This document shows, piece after piece, positions 45,080 through 54,411 of a DNA stretch of 64,000 bases (positions are counted from its first letter, which is position 1; the number at the start of each line of letters is the position of its first letter). The notes beneath the pieces were generated by a model. It ran no database searches and had not been told where the DNA came from. It saw only the letters and a list, made by a program, of their open reading frames with translations. The DNA lies in assembly GCA_023627715.1 (NCBI GenBank), contig JAMAHW010000090.1, positions 62,001 through 126,000 of the forward strand, written 5' to 3'. The DNA is from Periconia sp. R9002 (taxonomy: Eukaryota > Ascomycota > Dothideomycetes > Pleosporales > Periconiaceae). The position numbers and the translations under genes were made by a program.

Positions 45080-45587
45080 AGAGAGGGATGCGGGGGGGTT
45101 ATTGTGGTGGATGGGTTATATGGGACATTTTTTTTATTTTATCTTAGTTTGGGGGATGGAGGGAGGTGGGAGATGGTTTTGGTGATGGGTATTAGGGAGG
45201 GTCGTTAGGATGATCGGGTGTGTGGGGTAGGTAGGAAACCAACTGAATTAACTTTCTAAGCCAGTTTTGCTATTTCCGCACCACGTATGATGCCTTTTTT
45301 ATGCAACGATTGTTTTCCCATGGACTGTCAGGAGGAGTTTTACCGCGAATGAGAAATCTCAAACCATAACATACTCAAAAACAAGCGGGCAGCTTGAGAC
45401 ACCGAAATTTGACATGCGATCATTTCATTTTTAAGTCGGTCAGTCTAACACGTTGACCAGAACTTTTTTTTGGAGAGATTTCGCAGACATCATTGCCTAC
45501 CCTTCTATGCTCCACATTCCGAACCTCCTTGACAGAACCACAAAAACCAGCGAACTGGGATGAGCTCAAGCTACATCAATTGAATGC
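45080..45587. other. Intergenic
   Basis: 508 bp between the HAD gene start and the 3' end of the Naa25 gene. G-rich on the plus strand near 45090-45230 (CT-rich as read from the HAD gene, leader-like). No other feature seen. Confidence 0.5.
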
Positions 45588-48500
45588 CTAGCTCAGCTTG
45601 ACCTGCAACACCGCCTTCAATGCTACACGATTTGACAACACATATCCACTCGCATAATCCCTCACATCTTCTGCAGATAGAATGGTGCCGAGGGCTTCGC
45701 CAGTGCTACCCTCAAGAGCTGCATCGCGAACCAAGGCTGTACCGCGCGCATTCAAACTTTCAATGTCGTTGTTAGTCGCCTGGCGGAGTGCCTCATAACA
45801 TTGCTTGACTTTGAGATTGACGTTCTTGAGTTTTGGTTTCGCCAACTTGACGTACGCCGAGACTTTATTCTTGACGCCTTGTTGAATGAACTTGTCCAGT
45901 TGTTGGAGCATGCGTAAGGCTTCAAGCAAGCCGTATCGGTGCATAAGGTACTTTTCGTTGAACAATGGTACAGCTTCTTCGTTGGGTTTGCTGAAGGCTT
46001 CGGCGAAGGATTCGAGCTCACTGGACAATATGTCCAAGGCTTCATCCATAGATTTGATGGGTGTGGACTCAGATTCAATCTGAGGGGCGTCGCCTTGGAA
46101 AACGATGTAACGAGCCGGATTCCACAACTTGTTCATGGCCGTCTCAACTACTGCGAATCCACCTTTGCCGAATTTCTCCCTTGATTCATCGGCAGATAAC
46201 ATGCCCACTGCACGCTGGTATGTGACAAGGGACGCCGGGTTGAGTATACTGCCTTGAACCGATTCACGCAATGTGTAGTAATTGTATAGCCACCCGATCG
46301 AAGCTGGTTCATGCTCTAGTATAAGCGACATCGTTTCATTCTCATCCCCTGATCCGAAATTGGGCACAAAATTCAGATCACGATTGTCTGACACTTTGGA
46401 TAGGCCTCAATGATTAGTTAGCAGGAAAATCTCCGGATATATCGCTATCTATTTTGTGGCCAATGCCTAAACTTACCCTGGAGAATGTCTTGCGATACCG
46501 CATCGACTTCGATCCCACGTAAAGCAGAAATGCGATTCTTTTCAACAATGCACAACTTTTTGGTGATGCTGTTATGAAATTTTTGCTTGAGATCGAGCAT
46601 ATCTAAAGCAGTGTCGTAGTAGAAGTGTTCCATGTCGTTGTATAGGTGATCGTCCGTCTTATTCTCCATCCGTGTGATGGTATCGATAACCTTGTTGAGT
46701 TCGGCAGTAGCTGAGAAGCCATCGTAGCCTAGAACATCAAAAGGATGTGTTTGAGATATGCGTGCAAGTAGAACCCATGATACAGTATCCATCAACATCT
46801 CCTTGACTTTGGCATGTTTATAGTGTTGAAACGCAATAGTTCCCAGGCCAAGGTTCAAATGTAAGCGAGCAGAAACTACAGTTAATGCCCGCAAATTTCT
46901 GAAGTCCTCCTCTTCCATGAGATGTCTTACAAACATAGTAGCCTGGATTAAGTAACGCATCGAATTTTCACCAGCCCTCTTGTGAAGACTGAGTAGGCCG
47001 ACAATAGCTAAGAGGGCAGCTTCGAAACGCACGTCATTCTCAGATGAGGGGGCAAGATGGTGGAACTTAAGAGCTCTAACCACAAAATCTTCAATCAGCT
47101 CTTTGCTCGTTTCAGAGGATATTGAAATCGTCAGTAGATATTCGAACGCCAATACATTGCTCTCAGTTCGGATCCAGGTGGAGTTGGCAGATTCATTCGA
47201 ATTCGACTTTGAGGACTCCGAAGTTTCCTTTATGTGGGTGTAGAACTCTTTCTTCTGATCGTCTGGTAGCAGGGCTACGCAATGTCGTAGATCCTTGAAG
47301 CAGCTACGACCGGCAGAATGTTTACTCCAATACATTTTGCAGTTGTCTAGCATGGACTTTCCAGAATGCAAGGCTAAGTTCACAAGAGTGGAAGCGACAG
47401 CTCTGACCTCTAGGTTCGGTTGCACCTGTATCAAGCGCGACTGCAATGCTTCTATCCGTTCCCTAGCCCTAAAATGGTCAGTGTGAAGCGAACCATAACA
47501 ACAAGGTCCAAACCTACTCCTTTTCTGAATACAAATGAGTGATTGCATCTATAATGGAAGTCCATATTATCCACTCAGCTGTACACAAATGTACCAACTG
47601 CTGCTGGGATTTCTCCTTCTCTACACGGTCGAACACAGTGGAAAGCGTCTTCTCACATACACTCTCAAGCAATGCCCAGTTTTCACATTTGCGTATGGTC
47701 TCAATAAGAAGAAGACGGATATCGGCATCGTACTTAGGCCTGAGCTCATCCATAGTTGGTGAAGACGCGGTCCAGAGCTGTTCAAGCTCAGCAGATCGAT
47801 TCTGTCGGCAATAGATATGTGCCATGAATCGCAAGTCTCTCATATCCTTCACACGTATAGTTTGGTCCTGAATGCGTAAGCTTCGATACTTGAATGAGAT
47901 TTTGCAACCTTACCGTTGGTTTGGGTGAGTTGTCAAACGCTTCTTTCATTTGCTTCAAAGCAATCATGAATTGGATTTGACTGCTTGGATCAGGCTTTCC
48001 AGATGTTCTACTAGCTTCTATCTTCTTCTCAGCCGCTAACTGGTTAGCTAGAATAGACGTATAGTATATCGCTTTCTTCGATTTGGGTCCTTCTTTGTTG
48101 GCATGAACAATCGCCTGCGGAACGTCAGTCAGCGAAACAGTGTCGAAAACACTGCAGTGAACAGCATACGATTCGAGCATCTTCCCAACAGTCTTCTTGC
48201 ATTGCAGATATAAAAAGCTCGGACCATAAGTCCAATCTTTGTGGATGCGTTGGAAGAGCTTTTGCTGCATTCTGCCACGCCTTGAGACCAAGTTCACCAA
48301 CTGAGGCCAAAGTAATGGAGTGAGGATTCGGTCTTCGTAATGCTTCACTTAGGTGGCTGTAAATAAAACACAAAAATGGTATATCGACGATAGGCGGCTG
48401 GTGTTGGCAGAGGGTTTGTAGAATGTCGAGAGCGACTTTAGCGTCTCCATCTTTGTCTACCTGAAGAAGGGCAGCAGCTTTCCATGCCTTGGTTTAAATT

Positions 48501-48660
48501 GTGAGTACATGCCCATTCCTCGTTAGCTTTATTGATTGCTTACCAACACATATGGATCGGCGGGCCTCTTTTTCAGGTGTCGGTTTATCGCATCGAGGGC
48601 GAACTTTGGTTTAGGAAAGTCCCGCTGGGCTTTGACGAGCTTATCCCAATTGAAAGCCAT
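45588..48660 (-). CDS. MDM20: NatB N-terminal acetyltransferase auxiliary subunit (Naa25/Mdm20)
   Basis: Non-catalytic subunit that anchors the NatB enzyme (Naa20) to ribosomes to acetylate Met-Asp/Glu/Asn N-termini, including actin and tropomyosin. Six exons by hand: 48660-48544, 48487-48170, 48114-47914, 47867-47518, 47468-46477 and 46393-45588. All phases close, giving 927 aa, comparable with animal Naa25. The N-terminus starts MAFNWDKLVKAQRDFPKPKFALDAINRHL, a TPR helix pair. Further TPR-like repeats cover about residues 20-330. The conserved middle contains LNLGLGTIAFQHYKHAKVKEMLMDTVSWVLLARISQTHPF. The C-terminal exon is helical (ESTPIKSMDEALDILSSELESFAEAFS). No catalytic motif is present, as expected. 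Confidence 0.88.
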
Positions 48661-49124
48661 AGTTGTTTATATCGCACCCAGCCGAGACATGCACTTGACT
48701 ATAATGTGGCATGCGACCACTACTTCCTTGGTTATAGTGGTAAAACCAGTTTATTGTAATGACAAAACGTGCGTAGTGCGGTGTTGGGGCGACAGGAACC
48801 GACATGTGTGGGTAAAAAGCCTTCCGACTACGTTAGGTATCCGCGCCATGTCTCGGCTACGCCTTCCGCTTTTGGCCCCGCAGTCAATAAACTACATGTA
48901 TCAGTCTACACGATGAGCGAAGCCGACATAACTACAAGCTGTAATTCACCAAGGAGGATTTGATGGGGCGAGAAATCGTCATAAAAGTCCATCAAATGAA
49001 CCGAAATCTGAATATTTACATCCCCCGTTTTGGCGGACTGTAATCCCTACACTGTAATTTACATAGTATACAATATATACACGCTGAAAAACGTCTCGCC
49101 TTGTGCAGCATCGCGTGCCGTGAC
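48661..49124. other. Intergenic
   Basis: 464 bp between the Naa25 start (left, minus) and the MetRS stop (right, minus). It holds the Naa25 promoter and MetRS 3' UTR. AT-rich around 49000-49090 (TACATAGTATACAATATATAC). No gene seen. Confidence 0.5.
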
Positions 49125-51151
49125 TTATTCTTTGCTGCTAAGAGGCGGAAACAGAACACCCTGTGATCCCTTTCCAAGGGGAATCAAGGGTGTTCCATAG
49201 TCTAAATCACCACCGGGCTTGCAATACTCCAGCGACCTGCGCGACTTATCAACGCCTAGCTGGTCAAGAAGCATTTCTGCTTTGTTAGGCATATATGGCA
49301 TCAAAAGAATGCCCACCATGCGAAGAGATTCCGAGGCGAGGTAGACAATTCTGTCAACATCCTCTCCCGGCTCCCCCTCAGCAATATTGAGCACTTTTTC
49401 CCATGGAGCAGACATGTGGAAGAATTGATTCGACTGCAACACAATTAGTTCAGAATTTCAGATCCAGCTTCCCTCAACTCACCCTGCGCGCAAATTCCAC
49501 AAGCTCGGACAAGGCTGTTCTGGGATCAAGGTTATCGAGCGCTTGCGCAATGCGTAAAGGTGCCTTTGACAGAGTGTTTTCGTAGAAGCGTCGGCCTGGG
49601 GCTTCAATGTAGTCCTCGGAGTATGGATCTTGGTTTTCCCATGTTGTAAAATCCAAAGGCCCCATTCGCTCCACTGCTCCCCGCACACTCCACATCTTTG
49701 CTCTTGTAACCCGGGATGTCATGTTTCCGAGGATTCCGAGGAGAAACTTGTCGTACGTGTTGATGATGGAATAGTTATTGTAATTAGAGTCGTCTTGAAT
49801 ACCTCCCTCATGTGCCAGGTAGAACCGCATGACATCGGGTCCGAATCTGTCCAGTGCGAGGAAGGGGTCAACTACGCGCCCAGTAGATTTCGACATTTTA
49901 CTGCCGCCGAGCGTCCAGTGTGCATGGGTTAGTATTCTCTTAGGCAAGGGGAGACCAAGTGCCATGAGAAAGGCTGGCCAGTAGATGCAATGGAATCGGA
50001 CTATATCCTTGCCAATGACTTGACAATCAGCAGGCCAACCACCTTCGTGGTCGCGCCCAGGTGTCCAAGGATATCCGGCCTTTGTTGCATAATTCATCAA
50101 AGCATCCAGCCAAACGTATATGGTTTGGGACGAATCCCCTGGTACACCGATACCCCACGTCAGTCGAGTTGACGGCCGCGATATAGACAGGTCTTCAAGG
50201 CCTGATTCTACAGATTGAACGACTTCCTTCATTCGATGTTCTGGTGTAATCCACTGGGGGTTTGCCTCGTAAAATTCCAAAAGCTGGTCGCGAAAGGATG
50301 AAAGACGGAAGTGGTAGTTGGTCTCAGACGACCACTCTACTTCGCTCCCTGTTTCGATTGAAGTCTAGTATGTCAGCAAGTTTTCTTGTCCCTGGAAAGC
50401 CCTCACTCACCACCATCTTACGGCCAGTCGGGGGATCAATATATGGCCGCACTGCGGACGGTGGATAAAATGCCTCATCTGTGACCGAGTACCACCCTTC
50501 ATGCTTTTCGGTATAAATGTAGCCTTTCTCTTTCAAGAGGAGCTGCCATGTTGTAAGCCACCGCCGAAGCAATTACAACCCATTGTGTCATACCCACGCA
50601 TATTCAACGGCATCCTTGTGTTCTCTGTCTGTCGTTCGGACGAAATGATCGTTGGTGAGGAGCGCTTTTTGCGCAAGCTGTTTGAAGACGGTGGCGCCAT
50701 CGTCGCAAAAGAGCTTGGGGTCTACTCCAGCTTTTTCGGCTGCTCGTTGAACCTTGAATGTTATCAGCCATGGTATTGCAAATTTGGATGTATTTGTATA
50801 ACCTTCAGGCCATGCTCATCGGTGCCGGTGCACAGCAATGCCTTCTTGCCCTTCAGCACTTGCCATCGCTTGATGATGTCCGCGAGGACCATGGTGTAGA
50901 GGTGGCCGACATGAGGAGCTTTGCAATCTATTAGCGAATCTAGACCAACTTCTCTTTCTTGTGTTCAACCAACCGGCATTGACATAGAAGATCGGCGTAG
51001 TGATGTAGAACGGCTTCTGATCCGTGGAAAGATGACGGGTGCCAATTGCCTTTACACTGCATGCTCTGCATACCCACGGGTTCGTTCGAGACAGACTAGA
51101 ATACAGCCGCCGACCGGCTGGGGCTGCCAAGTTGTAGATGCGTGAGCGCAT
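49125..51151 (-). CDS. MSM1: Mitochondrial methionyl-tRNA synthetase
   Basis: Class I synthetase charging mitochondrial tRNA-Met. Exons: 51151-50974, 50918-50803, 50752-50594, 50542-50411, 50364-49483 and 49433-49125, in phase throughout, 591 aa. The N-terminus MRSRIYNLAAPAGRRLYSSLSRTN is Arg/Ser-rich without acidic residues, a mitochondrial presequence. A Met at 51268 would add 39 residues and is less likely because it buries the presequence. PFYITTPIFYVNA and the HIGH-type motif HVGHLYTM cross the first intron. GYIYTEKHEGWYSVTDE, SIETGSEVEWSSETNYHF and the KMSKS loop (GGSKMSKSTGR) are complete. The anticodon-binding helices follow. The zinc-finger insert of cytosolic enzymes is absent, as in other mitochondrial types. 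Confidence 0.95.
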
Positions 51152-52127
51152 TCTTCCGAATCCTCGTCCAAAGCAGCTTTCATCCCATTGCGGAGAGCTT
51201 CCCTTCTCCGAGGCCAACTTTTGCGCACGGACCGCCGCCGCTAGCTCGCTATTGACGATCCATTTCAATTACAACATCATCTCCTGGCACCCACTCTACA
51301 ATAACCGTATACAATCCGCCAAACGTGTCTATTCACCATGACTGCTGTCGTATTGAAGGTAAATGTCATTCATAATGGTCTAGAATTGCTCACAACAGAT
51401 AATTATCCTTTCCACCTCGGCGAGTGAACGTACGTCGTATCTGCACATACTCTGTATAACATCCAAGAGCAAAACCATCTGGACCTCCAAGCAATTGAAC
51501 CACCGATTTTGTGGTGAAATCTAGGCTCCATTGGATTCAATGGAAAATACTCTCAATCATTCCAACGGATGCTTTGAGGCGGTCGCCTCTTCACTTTCCA
51601 ATGTCTGGAATCCTATTCAGACCCTAAAACGGCAATATTCTCGTCACTTGCCGCCTTCCCTTCTTGTCTGCATCCAACTACGCCCCCGACTCCATTATTA
51701 CATCCTTTGTATCGCGGGCACCTCATGGTCCTGCGCCATGATTAACAAAAATCTGGAACTTTATCCACTTTGTCGTCGCTCTTGTGCTAAATCCCATGAT
51801 CTTCTCTTGATGGCGGGCCTTCACTTTTCCACTTCGTCGAGCCTATAATTAGGTAAGTCGGCGAAACAACGTTCAAGTCTATTGAGTCTATTCAGGACTG
51901 TTTTCCAACTACTGTCTTTATTCTCCCCATTGAGTCTCCTCCTTGCCGGCCAACACTAGGAAGTCACTCCTTTATGCCCCCACGCCCTTCTTCGTATATA
52001 TAACCTGCTCTTCTTCAACTTGAGCGTTTTTCCGACATCGACATTCGTATCCTATCATTCAAGTCCAAGTCGACAATCTCCAACTACTACACCACTCTTT
52101 GAGAAGTCTTACCTTAACACTTCCACC
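51152..52127. other. Intergenic upstream of the repeat-precursor gene
   Basis: About 1 kb between the divergent MetRS and repeat-precursor genes. It contains CT-rich leader DNA close to 52080 and a TATA motif (51995-52003). A possible two-exon 48-codon reading (51338-51358 plus 51399-51524) is noted but not called. Confidence 0.5.
51995..52003 (+). promoter_or_regulatory. TATA-box candidate (TATATATAA)
   Basis: 125 bp upstream of the repeat-precursor ATG, in the position expected for a strong, regulated fungal promoter. Other genes in this window lack such a clear TATA motif close to the start. Confidence 0.5.
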
Positions 52128-52619
52128 ATGAAGCTCAACGCCGCCATTGCCGTCGCTATCCTTAGCGCTACCTCCTACGCCGTCGCTCTTCCCGACCCCG
52201 GCTGCCGATTTGTTGGTCAGCCATGCAAGCGTGATGCCGAGCCTCGTCGATTCGTTGGCCAGCCTGCTAAGCGTGAAGCCGAGCCTCGTCGATTCGTTGG
52301 CCAGCCCGCTAAGCGTGAGGCTGAACCTGAGGCAGGTGCGTTACCCGAAGCCGAACCCCGTCGATTTGTTGGTCAGCCTGCAAAGCGTGAAGCTGAAGCT
52401 GAGCCCCGTCGATTCGTCGGCCAGCCTGCTAAACGTGATGCTGAAGCCGAGCCGCGCCGTTTTGTCGGCCAGCCTGCTAAGCGTGATGCTGAAGCAGAGC
52501 CCCGTCGATTCGTTGGCCAGCCTGCAAAGCGTGAAGCTGAGCCTCGTCGTTTTGTCGGCCAGCCTGCTAAGCGTGATGCTGAGGCCGAGCCCCGTCGATT
52601 CGTCGGCCAGCCAGCGTAA
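52128..52619 (+). CDS. Secreted Kex2-processed repeat precursor, alpha-pheromone-like
   Basis: Single exon, 163 aa. The start at 52128 begins a signal peptide (MKLNAAIAVAILSATSYAVA) with an AVA cleavage site; an upstream in-frame Met (52020) would spoil it. No pro-region follows: LPDP leads directly to GCRFVGQPC, then eight copies of RRFVGQPA. Copies are separated by Kex2 sites (KR) and spacers of acidic dipeptides. Every spacer breaks exactly into X-Ala or X-Pro dipeptides (DA-EP, EA-EA-EP, and the irregular EA-EP-EA-GA-LP-EA-EP), the substrate of Ste13-type dipeptidyl aminopeptidases. This is the maturation scheme of alpha-factor-type pheromones. The first copy resembles the WCxxxGQPC filamentous-ascomycete pheromone but has Gly for Trp; the others have lost Trp and both Cys. 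Alternatives: a Kex2-processed repeat protein of other function or a dikaritin RiPP precursor (no UstY-type gene is nearby). RR before FVGQPA could also be cleaved. Confidence 0.82.
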   Translation: MKLNAAIAVAILSATSYAVALPDPGCRFVGQPCKRDAEPRRFVGQPAKREAEPRRFVGQPAKREAEPEAGALPEAEPRRFVGQPAKREAEAEPRRFVGQPAKRDAEAEPRRFVGQPAKRDAEAEPRRFVGQPAKREAEPRRFVGQPAKRDAEAEPRRFVGQPA

Positions 52620-52685
52620 AAACTTTTCTTCCTAAAGACGACATTCACGTAAAGGGCCCATGTCTGGAGAAACTGGTCAACAGGA

Positions 52686-52816
52686 GTTAGTTGGGTAACC
52701 TGCTAAACTATGAGACAGAAGCCGAACCTGCCCCGGCTGTTTACAAGCGTGATCCCAAGGCCGAGGCTGAGGCCTTTGCAAAGGCCTGGTGTCGCTTTGT
52801 GGGCCAGCCGTGCTAA
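52686..52816 (+). pseudogene. Decayed end of the pheromone-like precursor with canonical WCRFVGQPC copy
   Basis: 67 bp after the stop of the repeat gene, DNA at about 52690-52730 still aligns with a repeat unit (GTTGG, CCTGCTAA, GAAGCCGA), but CAG has become TAA and a base is inserted. The next stretch is open from 52691 to the stop at 52814-52816 in another frame. It encodes AVYKR, the spacer DPKAEAEAFAKA (again only X-Pro/X-Ala dipeptides), then WCRFVGQPC and stop. Ending right after the last pheromone copy is usual for such precursors. I found no intron with usable phase that joins it to the upstream gene, and it has no ATG. So it is either a broken part of the same gene or an assembly or sequencing error in repetitive DNA. 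Confidence 0.65.
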
Positions 52817-54411
52817 ACGCGTCGCTCCACCGAAGATCCATCACAGTCATGCGGGTGACTCCGACCTGGTTGAAACAGTATTGCCTTTTTCCTTCTACCA
52901 TTCGCTTCTCTGATTATACTACGACCCAAGCCCCTGAAGACTCGAAAAGCCGTCCAGTATGCCCCGGACGCCATACAAAACAACCATTTGATTACTGGAT
53001 TTCCTTTCTCAGTCAGCCAGAGGCTATTTTATATTTCTTTCTCCTGGATTCAATACTTGGATTCTACTGCATGTATTAGACTTTGCTCGATCATAGGTGT
53101 CCGATTTGTGGGCATTTTGCATCTAATGAGCCGGCCAGTCCTTCATCTGCAAGTACTGCAGGACATCTGAACGTGTACTATCTCTTTACCATGTACATGA
53201 TTAGAGTGTTTTCCTGATGAAGGATCATACTACATACTGGTCTTTTTTGAAAAAAATAAAATCAATTCTTGTATATTAATGCTTAACTTCTTTCTACCGC
53301 TTGATGGTGACCATTGAACCGCACTGAAATTTTATCCCTCATGGTAGATATGCCCCGTCCATCCATGCCACCCTGTACCCATGAAAAACGCCCCACTTGG
53401 GTAAAATCTCAATCACACAAACATCGGTGTGAACAAACACCCAAAGCACAATCTTTCCCGCAGGGCCACTTTGAACACCCACATATACACGCGCGCGCGT
53501 CCCATTTTTGACAGCGCAGTTTAACTGCTCAAATAATGCGTAGGATAAATGTAACCAATCAGCAAAATGTGATATGTGGGTGTTTATATCTCGCCCCCTA
53601 CAGCTGCCTGCCGACCTACTCCATCATCATTATTTGTTTAATGCATTAAGTAACTGCGTAAATAGCTTTAACGGTCAATTCACTACAAGATGCACGATAC
53701 GTGACATGGTAGGGAGAATTCAGGGGCGGGTGTAGCGAGACACATTTGTTATTCAGACCTTCGGAATCTCTTCACCACAAACGTATAGGACAGTAGATTC
53801 GTAGGTCTCACTAAAGATAATAGAAAATTCGATATATGAACACCCAGGGATGATTAATGCAAAGTTAAAGTTGTTATCAATCAATTCGATCGTAAAATCA
53901 ATCGTTATTTTACAAGTTCACCCTATCTTTCTCTTTCTTAGGGCAAATTATTCAGACATAATTTAGTAGGTTAGGTATAAGGGTGACTAGATATTCCAAC
54001 AATGTTTTGTAGACGTGTGAGGCATCTACAACATTATTACATACATTACAAATTTCACCAATCCATAGCAGAGTCCTTAGAAACTATAACTAACTTAAGA
54101 TGTTTTAGCGAGCGAAACCCTACAAGTTTGAAAAGCTTTTCGGTTTCTTAAATACAACTACAGTCATTGTACATTAGAGGCTGTAGCGTAGGGTATTCTT
54201 TCTTTAGCAATACTTGTCCTTTCCCCACTCCATTGTTTGTCCCCTACTTACCTATCCATGATTTGAATGCTTATAAATTTACGTTAGTGCTTACTGATTA
54301 CTTGATGCGATATTAAGAAAGCTGCTACTGCGCCTCGCTAAGCCTACCTACTTTTACCTCTTATTTAAAGTGTCTGCCTGCAGCGTCCACTAGCTGTACA
54401 GTACTTCAAAA
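52817..54411. other. AT-rich intergenic region
   Basis: 1.6 kb, noticeably AT-rich from about 53170 to 54400 compared with the rest of the window, and without a coding-like frame over 75 codons. It could be decayed DNA bordering the accessory genes. No terminal repeats or target duplications were seen. Confidence 0.5.

Noticed and set aside
51338..51524. Possible two-exon mini-gene (48 codons) starting MTAVVLK
   Set aside because: The first residues resemble a Rab N-terminus by chance, but no G1 motif follows; splice sites are plausible but there is no further support.
52187..52619. CRISPR-like regular direct repeats
   Set aside because: Repeats are in frame, encode the Kex2-processed peptides, vary in spacer only by codon-sized steps, and the genome is eukaryotic.
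52128..52619. Dikaritin (ustiloxin-type) RiPP precursor
   Set aside because: Architecture is similar (signal peptide plus KR repeats), but no UstY/DUF3328-type, tyrosinase or other tailoring gene lies nearby, and WCRFVGQPC/GCRFVGQPC copies fit alpha-pheromone better. Not excluded.
52615..52718. Intron joining the repeat gene to the WCRFVGQPC tail
   Set aside because: The donor at GC/GTAAAA is phase 2; the only acceptor of matching phase (after 52683) leads to an immediate TAG. Acceptors at 52718 and 52721 need phase-1 donors, which are absent or very poor.
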